36,704 bases of DNA from Acidobacteriota bacterium (GTDB lineage: Bacteria > Acidobacteriota > UBA6911 > RPQK01). A program made the translations under genes and the position numbers. Positions 6,245 to 14,936 of this stretch are shown here, one piece after another; position 1 is the stretch's first letter, and the number at the start of each line of letters is the position of its first letter. Location: positions 1-36,704 of the forward strand of contig RPQK01000001.1 in the NCBI GenBank assembly GCA_003819755.1. The letters run 5' to 3'. The notes beneath the pieces were generated by a model that was not told where the DNA came from, ran no database searches, and saw only the letters and a list, made by a program, of their open reading frames with translations.

Positions 6245-8671
6245 CTACACATCCAGATTCTTCACATTCAGGGCGTTGTCTTCGATGAACCGGCGACGCG
6301 GTTCCACTTGATCACCCATGAGAATCGTGAAGATCTCGTCCGTCTCAATGGCGTCGTCTATGTTCACCTGAAGCAAAGTCCTGGTATCCGGGTTCATCGT
6401 CGTTTCCCACAATTGGGTGGGATTCATCTCGCCTAAGCCTTTGTAACGTTGGATAGTCAGACCCTTCTTACCGCTATTGACGACGTAGTCGATGAGCTGA
6501 CCCTCGTTTTCAACCCTGGTTTCTTTGTCGCCGTCCTTGATAACGATCCCTCGATCTCGAAACTCGGCAACTCGCTGATGGAGATTCAACAACTGCTTCC
6601 ACTCCGCAGCCGAGAGGGTTTCATAGCTGATCGGGATCGGCCCGGACGAACCGTCCTTGACTGAAAGGCCGAATAGACTGTGTTCCTCGTCAAAGGTGAT
6701 CTCCGTCTCGAACCCTGCGTCGGTCAGCGATGTCGCGATTTTGTCGAGATTCTCCTGCCGTCTCAGCAGATCCTGCCAGTTCGGCTCGGAACCTACCATT
6801 TCCCCGAGGCTCCTCACTAACTGGTCCAGCAGCTTCGAATTACCGATCTTGCGGTTCAGTTTTCCGCGAACTTTCCGGAATTCCATCAAGTCATGCACGC
6901 GGTCGACGAGGTCCGCCCCTTTGAACTCGCGATTCGACTCCGGCAATAAGACGGTCAGGTCCTCGGTCGCCGCAGTCATCAGCTCTTCAGTCAACTCTTT
7001 TTCGTGATGCAGGTACTTCTCTTCTTTGCCCTTCTTGATGCGGTAAAGAGGCGGTTGGGCAATAAAGACGTGGCCGGCCTTGATGAGCTCCGTCATCTGT
7101 CGGTAGAAAAAAGTGAGAAGCAGAGTGCGGATGTGACTTCCGTCTACGTCGGCATCCGTCATGATGATGATGCGGTGATAACGGAGCCTGCTGAGGTCGA
7201 AGTCCAGAAGACCGACGCCGGTTCCAACCGCAGAGATCATAGTGGCGATCTCCTCATTGCCCAGCATCTTGTCGAATCTGGCCTTCTCGACGTTCAGGAT
7301 CTTCCCCTTAATCGGCAAAATCGCCTGAAACTTCCTATCGCGCCCCTGCTTGGCTGATCCGCCGGCCGAATCTCCCTCGACGATGAAAATCTCCGAGAAC
7401 TGAGGATCCCGTTCCTGGCAGTCGGCCAGCTTTCCCGGCAATGAGGTGTTTTCGAGAGCGCTTTTGCGCCTCGTCAGATCGCGGGCTTTCCTGGCAGCAT
7501 CCCGTGCGCGCAGCGCCTCGACGGCTTTCTCGACGATTTTGCGCGCCACCGGCGGGTTCTGATCCAGATAGATGCTGAGCTTGTCATTACAGACCGCCTC
7601 GACCAGCCCCTTCACCTCACTGTTGCCGAGTTTTCCCTTCGTCTGGCCTTCAAACTGCGGATTCGGCAATTTCACGCTGATGATCGCCGTCAGACCCTCC
7701 CGCACGTCATCACCGGTCAGGTTTTGCTTGACGTCCTTCATCAGGTTGTTCTCGGCCGCATAGGCGTTGAGCGTGCGGGTCAGGGCCGACTTGAAGCCGA
7801 TAAGATGCGTTCCTCCCTCCACGGTGTTGATCGTGTTCGCGAAGGAGAAAAGCGTCTCGTTGTACCCATCGTTGTACTGAATGGCAACTTCGACTTCGAC
7901 GTTCTCCCGCTCGTCCCGGATGTAGATCGGTTTCGGATGGAGGACGTTCTTGTTCTTATTCAGGTGGTCGACGAAATTAATGATCCCGCCCTTGTAGTGG
8001 TAGGTCTGCTTCTTCTCGGATCTGACATCTTCAACCGAAATGGCCAGTCCCTGGTTCAAGTAGGCCAGTTCCCGCATGCGCTGCGATAACGTGTCGAAGT
8101 TGAAGTCGAGAACTTCGAAGATCTCCGGGTCGGGCGTGAACGTGATCTTTGTTCCCCGGCGATTGGTTTTTCCCGTCTGCACAAAGGGGGCGACAGGCAC
8201 GCCTCGCCGGTAGCTCTGTTGATAAACATACCCGTCACGCCAGATTTCCACATCCAGCCGCTCACTGAGAGCGTTGACCACCGAGACGCCCACACCATGA
8301 AGGCCGCCTGACACCTTGTACGTCTCGTTGTCGAACTTTCCGCCGGCGTGCAAGGTGGTCATGACCACTTCCGCTGCCGAAATCCCTTTCAGGGGATGAG
8401 TGTCTACGGGAATGCCCCGGCCGTTGTCGATCACCGTGACGGAGTTATCAACGTGAATGATAACGTCGATTTGAGTGCAATAGCCCGCCAAGGCCTCATC
8501 CACTGAGTTATCAACTACTTCATAAACCAGGTGATGAAGCCCGGATATCCCGGTAGACCCGATATACATTGCCGGCCTTTTCCGCACGGCTTCCAAGCCT
8601 TCAAGAATCTTGATATTCTCAGCTGTATACCCCCCGGTTGCTTCCGTAAAGTCATTTGTCTCTTCGGCCAT
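6245..8671 (-). CDS. gyrB: DNA gyrase subunit B
   Basis: An 808-residue GyrB, the ATPase subunit of gyrase. The GHKL ATPase domain shows the general base E51 with N55 (EVVDNSVDEA), DNGRGIP at 82-88 and GGLHGVGVSVVNALS at 122-136. The TOPRIM metal site is EGDSAGGSA at 432-440 and DADVDGSH at 506-513. QRYKGLGEMNP near the C-terminus contacts GyrA. About 165 extra residues lie between the TOPRIM part and QRYKGLGEMNP (roughly 565-730). The length resembles the long E. coli-type GyrB rather than the 640-residue short form. The start at 8671 is preceded by an AGGA motif and a good promoter (8709-8736). Confidence 0.97.
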   Translation of the reverse strand: MAEETNDFTEATGGYTAENIKILEGLEAVRKRPAMYIGSTGISGLHHLVYEVVDNSVDEALAGYCTQIDVIIHVDNSVTVIDNGRGIPVDTHPLKGISAAEVVMTTLHAGGKFDNETYKVSGGLHGVGVSVVNALSERLDVEIWRDGYVYQQSYRRGVPVAPFVQTGKTNRRGTKITFTPDPEIFEVLDFNFDTLSQRMRELAYLNQGLAISVEDVRSEKKQTYHYKGGIINFVDHLNKNKNVLHPKPIYIRDERENVEVEVAIQYNDGYNETLFSFANTINTVEGGTHLIGFKSALTRTLNAYAAENNLMKDVKQNLTGDDVREGLTAIISVKLPNPQFEGQTKGKLGNSEVKGLVEAVCNDKLSIYLDQNPPVARKIVEKAVEALRARDAARKARDLTRRKSALENTSLPGKLADCQERDPQFSEIFIVEGDSAGGSAKQGRDRKFQAILPIKGKILNVEKARFDKMLGNEEIATMISAVGTGVGLLDFDLSRLRYHRIIIMTDADVDGSHIRTLLLTFFYRQMTELIKAGHVFIAQPPLYRIKKGKEEKYLHHEKELTEELMTAATEDLTVLLPESNREFKGADLVDRVHDLMEFRKVRGKLNRKIGNSKLLDQLVRSLGEMVGSEPNWQDLLRRQENLDKIATSLTDAGFETEITFDEEHSLFGLSVKDGSSGPIPISYETLSAAEWKQLLNLHQRVAEFRDRGIVIKDGDKETRVENEGQLIDYVVNSGKKGLTIQRYKGLGEMNPTQLWETTMNPDTRTLLQVNIDDAIETDEIFTILMGDQVEPRRRFIEDNALNVKNLDV

Positions 8672-8708
8672 AAAAATCCTCAGGTTACCACTTAAAAATG
8701 AGCGACTA

Positions 8709-8736
8709 ATTATACCATAAATGGTCTGTTTATAAA
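8709..8736 (-). promoter_or_regulatory. Promoter of gyrB (sigma-70 type)
   Basis: On the minus strand a perfect -10 box TATAAT (8714-8709) is preceded by TTTATA (8736-8731) after a 16-base spacer. Transcription would begin near 8702, leaving a leader of about 30 bases before the gyrB ATG at 8671. The surrounding 8690-8755 is notably AT-rich compared with the rest of the window. Confidence 0.6.
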
Positions 8737-8805
8737 TACTTCAAACCAAATATATAGGGGAGGACTCGGGGGAGGACCACAAGCCGTTGCGTCTCGTGCG
8801 TTAAC

Positions 8806-8937
8806 CGTTACAAGTGACCGGTTACGAGTTACAGGTTAGGGCTGCGGAGTCGGGACGAGCCATTGTTCTTCAACGTATTTGGTGAAGTTGTTAATCCTTC
8901 ATTCAGCTGTTGACTAGTAACTCGTAACCTGTAACCC
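8806..8937. repeat. GTTACGAGTTACAGG inverted repeat pair between dnaN and gyrB
   Basis: The segment at 8806-8839 contains GGTTACGAGTTACAGGTTA and the segment at 8914-8937 contains TAACTCGTAACCTGTAACCC, which are largely reverse complements with the two sub-units in swapped order, about 75 bases apart. Nothing coding is visible in 8737-8981. This is the spot where recF usually lies; here only the repeat pair and intervening unique sequence are found. Confidence 0.7.
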
Positions 8938-8981
8938 GCTCCTCGCGACCGCCATTTCGAAGCCGTGATCGAAATCGATCC

Positions 8982-10091
8982 TCAAATCCGCATCGGCATT
9001 ACCACGTACTGGTAGGAGTACTCCTCGTCCATCTTCGGCTTGAGAAGGCCCTGAGTGTCCTGGTCCCGAAGCTCGAAAATCACCTGCTCACTTTCCAATC
9101 CAGACAGGAAATCAAGCAAGTACAGCGCATTAAAGCCGATTTCCAGGGGTTCGCCGGCGAACTCGATCGGCATAGACTCACGAGCCTCGCCAAAATCGGT
9201 GCTTGCGGACGCGACTTCCAGTTGACCTTCCTGAAAAGTGAAGCGCAGGCCATGCGACTGCTCATCAGCCATGATCGACGTGCGCTTTAGGGCATCGGCA
9301 AAATCCAGGGTATTGAGAATTGCGCGCCGGTGGTTGTCGCGGGGGATGACAAGTTCATAGTTTGGGAACTGGCCGGTCAAGACTCGCGATACGAGAAGCC
9401 GTTCACCTACCCGGAAGAACAAATGGTTCTCGCTCACGCCGAAATCGACCGTCAGGAGGTCTTCCGAAGTAAGCTTGCTAAGCTCCGTCAGAGTCTTCTT
9501 GGGGACGACCGTCCGAATTTCGCCGCCCTCAACGCCGGCCACACTCACGTGCCGGCTTATATAAACCAACCGGTGACCGTCAGTCGTCACGAACGTAATG
9601 CTGTCAGGACGCAGAATCATCAGGGCGCCGTTCAGAGTGTAGCGGGATTCCTCCTGAGTAATAGCGAAGGTACACCTGGTGATCATGTACCGCAGAGCCG
9701 AAGCTGATAGGGAAATCGTCGTCCCGGTTACAACGGGAACATCGGGAAAATTCTCCTTCGACAGCGTGGCCAGCTTGAAGCGTGAACGTTCGCACGTGAC
9801 CCCCATCCAATCAGCGCTTGTCGCCTTGAAGTGGATATCCGATTCAGGGAGCAGCCGCACAATGTCAAAAAGCTTCCTGGCCGAGACCGTGACTGCTCCG
9901 CTGACCTTCACTGCCGCCGAGCAGTTGCACTGAATGGTCACGTCAAGGTCCGTCCCTGTAACAACCAGCGAGTTTCCTGTGGTCTCAAGGAGGAAATTCG
10001 AAAGGATAGGAACAGTTGTTTTCCTCTCGACCACTCCCTGCACATACTGCAGCTCTTTTAGAAAGTCCGCCTTTTTAACGACCAGATCCAT
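8982..10091 (-). CDS. dnaN: DNA polymerase III beta subunit (sliding clamp)
   Basis: A 369-residue beta clamp that encircles DNA and tethers polymerase III. The N-terminal MDLVVKKADFLKELQYVQGV and VERKTTVPILSNFLLE are classic, as are NFPDVP (about 114-119), the VTTDGHRLVY segment and the C-terminal YQYVVMPMRI, which contains the MPMR end that lines the partner-binding pocket. Length matches the family (365-375). The ATG at 10091 has GGAG about 10 bases upstream. It follows dnaA in the usual order after a 225-base gap that holds DnaA-box-like sites. Downstream, gyrB follows directly without recF. Confidence 0.97.
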   Translation of the reverse strand: MDLVVKKADFLKELQYVQGVVERKTTVPILSNFLLETTGNSLVVTGTDLDVTIQCNCSAAVKVSGAVTVSARKLFDIVRLLPESDIHFKATSADWMGVTCERSRFKLATLSKENFPDVPVVTGTTISLSASALRYMITRCTFAITQEESRYTLNGALMILRPDSITFVTTDGHRLVYISRHVSVAGVEGGEIRTVVPKKTLTELSKLTSEDLLTVDFGVSENHLFFRVGERLLVSRVLTGQFPNYELVIPRDNHRRAILNTLDFADALKRTSIMADEQSHGLRFTFQEGQLEVASASTDFGEARESMPIEFAGEPLEIGFNALYLLDFLSGLESEQVIFELRDQDTQGLLKPKMDEEYSYQYVVMPMRI

Positions 10092-10150
10092 AATCTTCTG
10101 CTCCTGATTGTTTTCTAATGTTTATTGATATCACTCGTCGTAGTAGAAGC

Positions 10151-10168
10151 TGTGGATTCTGTTGATAA
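10151..10168. promoter_or_regulatory. Two abutting DnaA-box-like 9-mers in the dnaA-dnaN gap
   Basis: TGTTGATAA at 10160-10168 (reverse complement TTATCAACA) differs from the consensus TTATCCACA at one base. TGTGGATTC at 10151-10159 (GAATCCACA) differs at two and directly abuts it. They lie about 60 bases before the dnaN start. With the AT-rich stretch at 10255-10275 they make the gap a possible origin or DnaA-controlled promoter. Too few boxes are visible to call oriC firmly. Confidence 0.4.
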
Positions 10169-10214
10169 CAGCAGAAAACCTCAGTGATGCAACCATTTCT
10201 CCAGTGGAATGCCG

Positions 10215-10238
10215 TCAGGAGAAAAACGGTTCTCCTGA
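10215..10238. other. Hairpin in the dnaA-dnaN gap
   Basis: TCAGGAGAA and TTCTCCTGA are exact 9-base complements around a 6-base loop (AAACGG). No U-run follows on the minus strand, so it is not a standard terminator for dnaA. It may be a leader structure of dnaN or part of the origin region. The rest of the 225-base gap (10092-10316) has no gene. Confidence 0.5.
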
Positions 10239-10316
10239 TCATAACCCGCCGTCTTTACTTTTTTCGAAGAATTCAAGATGTATGCCAGAGACATCTTGTG
10301 GGAAATTGATCCAAAC

Positions 10317-11582
10317 CTAGTGAAGTATATCAGTTAGCTTGTTCAAAGCAGCGTTGATTTTCGGGTTTGTCAACCGCAACTGTTCGATTTTACGGATTGA
10401 ATGAATCACCGTGGTGTGGTGTTTGCCCCCGAATTCCCGCCCGATGTCCGAGAGAGAACAATGGAGCAGATCGCGGCAAAGGAACATGGCAATTTGTCGC
10501 GGCTCGGCGATCCGTTTGGCATTGCTCTTGTTTTTAAGATCGGCTGGCTTAAGGTTGAAGAATTCCGCCACGGTCTTCACGACCATGTCCGTCGTTAGAA
10601 TGCGGGTGTTCTGGTCGACGATTCCCTTCAGAACACGTTCAGCAAACGGCAAGGTAATCTCCTGACCTGCCAGGCTTCGAAAAGCCACGAGGCGTATGAG
10701 AGACCCTTCCAGCTCACGAATATTCGATTTGATGTTGGTGGCGATGAAGAGGGCTACGTCGTCGGGTAGTACCACCTTCTCCTGTTCCGCTTTCTTTCTG
10801 AGGATGGCAAGTTTCGTTTCGAGATCAGGCGGTTGAATATCAGCAATAAGTCCCCATTCAAACCGGCTGTGGAGCCGCTCCTCCAGCGTGGGGATCTCCT
10901 TGGGGGCCGAGTCGCTTGAAATGACTATTTGCTTCTGGGCGTCATACAGGGCGTTGAAGGTATGAAAAAACTCCTCTTGAGTCCGTTCCTTGCCCGCCAG
11001 AAACTCTATGTCGTCCATGAGCAGGACGTCAATGTTCCTGTAGTTTTCCCTGAACTGCAGGGTCGTGTCGTAGCGGATGGCATTGATTAGATCGTTAACG
11101 AACCGCTCAGAGGAGATGTAGAGCAACCGGAGGCTTGGTTGATTCCTCTTGATAGCGTGGCCGATAGCGTGCATCAGATGGGTTTTCCCGAGCCCTGCAC
11201 CACCGTAGATAAAGAGCGGGTTATAGGCTTTGGAGGGTTGCTCGGCCACCGCCTGGCACGCCGCGTGGGCAAACTGGTTGCAGGATCCGACGACAAACCG
11301 ATCGAAGGTGTACTTATTGTTCAGCGCGGCGCAATGCCCGTTGGGTGGTGTAACAAACGTGATTTCGTAGCCGCACAACCCCGCCTCTTCCAAGCACTGC
11401 TTAACCACGTCGCCGTAATTCTCTTCCAGCCAGTACTGATATCTTTGATTTGGAACTCGGATATCTAACCGGCAGCGTGCGGAATCGCACTTATCGAGCG
11501 AGGTGGCCCGGAACCAAGTATCGAAAACCTGTGAAGATACCCGGTTTTGCACCAGCGCCAACAGTTGGTCCCAGACGTTCAT
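10317..11582 (-). CDS. dnaA: Chromosomal replication initiator DnaA
   Basis: A 421-residue AAA+ initiator that binds DnaA boxes and melts the origin. Numbered from the ATG at 11582 (MNVWDQLLALVQNRVSSQVF): domain I is 1-80; domain II is almost absent (about 10 residues); Walker A GGAGLGKTH is at 127-135; Walker B LLMDDIEF is at 187-194; and the DNA-binding signature FGGKHHTTVIHSIRKIE is at 384-400. The frame is open further upstream to 11681, but those 33 residues have no family resemblance and would contain the DnaA-box-like cluster 11644-11675, so I prefer the inner ATG. A weak GGTGG lies about 11 bases before it. dnaN follows in the same direction; rpmH and rnpA, often divergent from dnaA, are not here. 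Confidence 0.96.
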   Translation of the reverse strand: MNVWDQLLALVQNRVSSQVFDTWFRATSLDKCDSARCRLDIRVPNQRYQYWLEENYGDVVKQCLEEAGLCGYEITFVTPPNGHCAALNNKYTFDRFVVGSCNQFAHAACQAVAEQPSKAYNPLFIYGGAGLGKTHLMHAIGHAIKRNQPSLRLLYISSERFVNDLINAIRYDTTLQFRENYRNIDVLLMDDIEFLAGKERTQEEFFHTFNALYDAQKQIVISSDSAPKEIPTLEERLHSRFEWGLIADIQPPDLETKLAILRKKAEQEKVVLPDDVALFIATNIKSNIRELEGSLIRLVAFRSLAGQEITLPFAERVLKGIVDQNTRILTTDMVVKTVAEFFNLKPADLKNKSNAKRIAEPRQIAMFLCRDLLHCSLSDIGREFGGKHHTTVIHSIRKIEQLRLTNPKINAALNKLTDILH

Positions 11583-11643
11583 ACGCAGTTGTTCCACCCA
11601 ACAATCCGCACCATGAAAAGACGGGCTGTCCATTCCAGCCCCG

Positions 11644-11675
11644 ATTTCCACAGCAATTTCCACACGTGTGGAAAT
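11644..11675. promoter_or_regulatory. Cluster of three ATTTCCACA motifs upstream of dnaA
   Basis: ATTTCCACA occurs at 11644-11652 and 11656-11664 in direct orientation (12-base period) and at 11667-11675 inverted (TGTGGAAAT). The last two form the palindrome TTTCCACACGTGTGGAAA. Each copy differs from the consensus DnaA box TTATCCACA at two positions. The cluster lies 62-93 bases upstream of the dnaA ATG, where DnaA autoregulation is common, and it may also be part of the origin. Binding is inferred, not shown. Confidence 0.5.
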
Positions 11676-12098
11676 CCTCACTGTTTGTCACTATTGACAG
11701 ACGATCAGCCTGCCGACACCGTAACATGAGGTCGTGAGGTAGCTAAACAGTTTTCTTCCCAACCGGCCGCCTTTGGGCGCCCAAACCCAGAAGAAACGTC
11801 GAAGCGGTGCCAGCTTAGCTGACCTATCCTCAGCCGCTTTTTGAGACTTCGTTATGCTCCTCCGATATTTTCTTTGCCCAAGGCTACTTCTGATGAAGAT
11901 GAGAGTCGGGCCGTTTTTAACCGTCGGAGACCTCCGTTCCCAAAAAGAGGTTTTGACTGTTTTGGCCGTTTTCATCTCCACCGAATCGGTTGACCTCAGC
12001 CGAAAGCTTGGTGAGCTTGGACAAGGGTAGAACAGGTGTCGGACTCACGCAAGCGACCCGCTTAGCAGGCGGGTCTGACATTGGAGGTCTGTTTGGTG
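11676..12098. other. Gap of about 420 bases between dnaA and the HIT gene, no gene found
   Basis: No convincing coding frame, tRNA cloverleaf or repeat family is seen. The 96-codon minus-strand frame 11691-11981 has no family features and poor context. The sequence includes the small self-complementary GGGCGCCC at 11775-11782, and TTGACAG at 11694-11700 without a matching -10 box. The region may hold the dnaA promoter and part of the replication origin, but no clear AT-rich unwinding element stands out. Confidence 0.5.
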
Positions 12099-12629
12099 CT
12101 ACCTGGCCGGAGAAGGACCGGAGGCCGCATCTCGGCTCGGGAAGGGGTGCTGGCTCAGATATTCGCGCAGGCGGGCGTAGGTAGTCTTGAGATCTTCAGG
12201 AATCGTTCGCGTTTGCCCGATCACACCGACGAAATTTGAATCGCCCTGCCAGCGGGGAACAACGTGGAGATGGAGGTGACCGGCTACGCCGGCGCCGGCA
12301 CTTTTGCCCAAGTTGAATCCGATATTGAACCCGTCGGGGCGATACAGGGTCTCGAGTGCAAGCTGAAAATCGCGCGCTGTCAGAATCAATTCTTCAAGCT
12401 CGCCCGGTTGGGCGTCGCTCAGGGAAGGGATATGACGTCGGGCCACCACCATGAGGTGGCCCGACGTGTAGGGAAACCGGTTAAGGATCACGAAACTGTG
12501 CGACCCTCTCGTCAGGATGAGGTTGTGCTCGTCTCGATCCTCCTCCTGAAAGGCGCAAAAGATACATCGGTCGGACTTTTCAGCCGAGGTGATGAAGTGA
12601 TAGCGCCAAGGGGTCCACAAGTGATCCAT
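12099..12629 (-). CDS. HIT-family nucleotide hydrolase or phosphorylase (Ap4A type)
   Basis: This 176-residue protein belongs to the histidine-triad superfamily. The triad is H118-L-H120-L-H122-V-V in GHLHLHVVPRW; H120 or H122 would carry the covalent nucleotidyl intermediate. An N-terminal CIFC (22-25) and the MDHLWTPWRYHF opening resemble the long HIT proteins (Rv2613c-like Ap4A phosphorylases) rather than the short HINT proteins, so the likely substrates are diadenosine polyphosphates or AMP conjugates. Its ATG directly follows the TAA of the IHF/HU gene with no spacer, so it depends on coupled translation. A second, shorter HIT protein is encoded at 17424-17765. Confidence 0.88.
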   Translation of the reverse strand: MDHLWTPWRYHFITSAEKSDRCIFCAFQEEDRDEHNLILTRGSHSFVILNRFPYTSGHLMVVARRHIPSLSDAQPGELEELILTARDFQLALETLYRPDGFNIGFNLGKSAGAGVAGHLHLHVVPRWQGDSNFVGVIGQTRTIPEDLKTTYARLREYLSQHPFPSRDAASGPSPAR

Positions 12630-12905
12630 TTAGGAGTTAATCAGTTCTTTGAGCTCCTTGCCCGGTTTGAAGTAGGGGACCCTCTTCGCGGGTACTTGGA
12701 CCTTCTCTCCCGTCTTTGGATTGCGCCCATGACGGGAGGCCCGCTCACGCAACCGGAAGCTTCCGAAGCCGCGCAGTTCGACCTTGTCCCCGGATTTCAG
12801 GGAATCGACAATGCTGTCCAGCACGATCTGCACGATAACTTCCGCGTCCTTCTTGCTGAGATCCGAACTCTTGGAAACTTCATCGACTAAGTCAGCTTTG
12901 GTCAT
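12630..12905 (-). CDS. HU/IHF-family DNA-binding protein
   Basis: A 91-residue nucleoid protein. The N-terminal helices (MTKADLVDEVSKSSDLSKKDAE), GFGSFRLRERASRHGRNPKTG with the DNA-intercalating proline loop, and a C-terminal VPYFKPGKELKELI are typical. RERASRHGRNPKTGE is closer to integration host factor than to HU, so it may bend DNA at specific sites. E. coli ihfB also lies directly after rpsA, and the same order is seen here. The start overlaps the last 14 bases of rpsA, and the HIT gene follows without a gap. Confidence 0.92.
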   Translation of the reverse strand: MTKADLVDEVSKSSDLSKKDAEVIVQIVLDSIVDSLKSGDKVELRGFGSFRLRERASRHGRNPKTGEKVQVPAKRVPYFKPGKELKELINS

Positions 12906-14703
12906 CTTCGTTCCCTCTACCTCGAGATTTTCGCTTGAACTGGTCCAACTGTCCGCCTACCAAGTCACCGATCGAGGCCGTTCCCACTTCAGGAGTATAG
13001 GTCCAACCCCGGTCTGACTCCGGGTCCTCCTTCAGAGCTCGGACCGAAAGTCCGATTTTGCGTTCCAGGAGATTCATCTTGATGATCTTCAGATCCAACT
13101 CCTGGCCCACCTGGAACTGCGTCTCGGGGTCCTCGACACGCTTGTCGTCCAGCTCGGAGACGTGGCACAGGCCTTCGATGCCTTCGGTCAGCTCCACAAA
13201 AGCTCCAAAGCTCGTGAGCCGCACGATCTTGCCATGGACCATGTCGCCAATCTGGTGCTGGGAGAAAAACTCCTCCCACTTGTCCGGTTCGAGCTGCTTG
13301 ATCCCCAGCGAAAGCCGCTGGTTCTCGGCGTCGACGTTCAAGACGACAGCCGTGACTTCCTGTCCCTTTTTAAGGACCTCCGAGGGGTGCTTGATCTTCT
13401 TAGTCCAACTCAGGTCCGAAACATGAACCAACCCATCGACACCTTCCTCGACTTCGATGAAAGCGCCGAAATCGGTCAGGTTCCGAACCTTCCCCGTGAC
13501 TATCGAGTTGATCGCGTACTTCTCTTCGATCGTATCCCACGGATTTGGTTCTGTTTGTTTCAGCCCTAAAGATATTCTCCTGTTTTCCGGGTCAAGTTCC
13601 AAGACCGCAGCTTCAACCTCGGAGCCGATGCTCAGAATCTTCGATGGATGCTTGATCCTCTTGTTCCAGGTCATCTCCGAAATGTGGATCAGGCCTTCGA
13701 TACCTTCCTCGAGCTCCACAAAAGCGCCGTAATCAGTCAGGCTGACCACCTTGGCTTTTACACGCGCGCCCCTCGGATAGCGGGACGCCGCTGAGAACCA
13801 GGGATCCTCGGTCAATTGCTTGTAACCGAGCGAAACCTTCTCTTCCAAGCGGTCAAACTTCAAGACCTTGACCTTGATTTCATCGCCGACCTTGAAAAGA
13901 TCGGAGGGGTGGTTGACCCGCCCCCAAGACATATCGGTAATATGAAGGAGGCCGTCAATACCGCCCAGATCCACAAAGGCTCCGTAGTCGGTAATGTTCT
14001 TGACGACACCTTTTACTTCCATCCCTTCTTCGAGATTCTTGAGGGTCTCCTCTTTGGCCTTGTAGTACTCCTCTTCGAGGACGGCCTTGCGCGACAGGAC
14101 GATATTGCCGCGGCGTTTGTTGACCTTGATAACTCGCATCCTCAGCTCGGCCCCCCGCAGACTGTCCAGGTTGCGGACCGGGTGAAGATCGACCTGAGAA
14201 CCGGGCAGGAAGGCCCGGACGCCAATGTCAACCGCCAGACCACCTTTGATGCGCTCGATCACGCGGCCGGTGATGACCGACTGGTCCTGGTAGGCCTTTT
14301 CAATGAAATCCCAGATCTTCATCCTCTCGGCTTTTTCCCGGGAGAGGACGATGTATCCGTCGCGGTCTTCGGTGCTTTCGAGCAGCACATCGACCTTGTC
14401 GCCGGACTTGACGTTGATGACGCCCTTTTCGTCTCGGAATTCATCGAGGGGTATGACGCCTTCGGACTTGAAGCCAACGTCGATAATGACTGTTGATTCG
14501 GTCACCTTAATAACGGTTCCGGTGATCACTTCTCCTTCTTCAAGATTCTTGAAGCTATAGTTGTACGCCTGCAAGAGAGAATCGTAATCCATCTCCGTGG
14601 CATCCGGCCCGGCCGGCGCAGGCCCTGAGGCCTGGGATCCGTGGGAGACCGTACGATGCTTCTGGCTCCCTTGCATTTTGCTTTGGTCTGCAGCTAACGA
14701 CAT
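12892..14703 (-). CDS. rpsA: Small-subunit ribosomal protein bS1
   Basis: A 603-residue protein with six S1 RNA-binding repeats. Examples are GEVITGTVIKVTESTVIIDVG, SVITGRVIERIKGGLAVDIG, GVVKNITDYGAFVDLGGIDG, KVVSLTDYGAFVELEEGIEG, KVRNLTDFGAFIEVEEGVDG and KIVRLTSFGAFVELTEGIEG. The first two bind the ribosome in E. coli S1; the others hold mRNA and aid unwinding. The N-terminal 38 residues are low-complexity and the C-terminus (KRKSRGRGNEDDQS) is basic. The ATG at 14703 has AGGAGG about 10 bases upstream. A strong promoter at 14937-14966 implies a leader of about 225 bases, long enough for the autoregulation known for rpsA. It overlaps the IHF/HU gene. Confidence 0.97.
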   Translation of the reverse strand: MSLAADQSKMQGSQKHRTVSHGSQASGPAPAGPDATEMDYDSLLQAYNYSFKNLEEGEVITGTVIKVTESTVIIDVGFKSEGVIPLDEFRDEKGVINVKSGDKVDVLLESTEDRDGYIVLSREKAERMKIWDFIEKAYQDQSVITGRVIERIKGGLAVDIGVRAFLPGSQVDLHPVRNLDSLRGAELRMRVIKVNKRRGNIVLSRKAVLEEEYYKAKEETLKNLEEGMEVKGVVKNITDYGAFVDLGGIDGLLHITDMSWGRVNHPSDLFKVGDEIKVKVLKFDRLEEKVSLGYKQLTEDPWFSAASRYPRGARVKAKVVSLTDYGAFVELEEGIEGLIHISEMTWNKRIKHPSKILSIGSEVEAAVLELDPENRRISLGLKQTEPNPWDTIEEKYAINSIVTGKVRNLTDFGAFIEVEEGVDGLVHVSDLSWTKKIKHPSEVLKKGQEVTAVVLNVDAENQRLSLGIKQLEPDKWEEFFSQHQIGDMVHGKIVRLTSFGAFVELTEGIEGLCHVSELDDKRVEDPETQFQVGQELDLKIIKMNLLERKIGLSVRALKEDPESDRGWTYTPEVGTASIGDLVGGQLDQFKRKSRGRGNEDDQS

Positions 14704-14936
14704 TCTGGTTGAAACCTCCTGACACTCTTTCTAATCTTTTGTATTGCGGTAAATAAAAACATCCGGGACAGGGGCAGGTAAAGACCTCTGCTCCAGGCCC
14801 GGGTGAAAAGATCCAATGACAATGCTGGATTTAGGTGGTCGGAAAACGGGAACAGTACTCCAGACAGCACTCCAAACGGCGACTGAAAATAAGACAATTT
14901 GAAGAACTTCCCTTTTCGCTGAAATCTGAAGCATTT
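14704..14936 (-). other. Probable long rpsA leader
   Basis: Between the predicted start of transcription (about 14930) and the rpsA ATG at 14703 there is no coding frame with support. The stretch includes a purine-rich ribosome site CAGGAGG just before rpsA. S1 of other bacteria represses its own translation through a structured leader; whether that applies here is inference. Confidence 0.4.

Noticed and set aside
11691..11981. Minus-strand frame of 96 codons upstream of dnaA
   Set aside because: Composition is basic and low-complexity, with no homology I can recognise and no ribosome site; it is not rpmH or rnpA.
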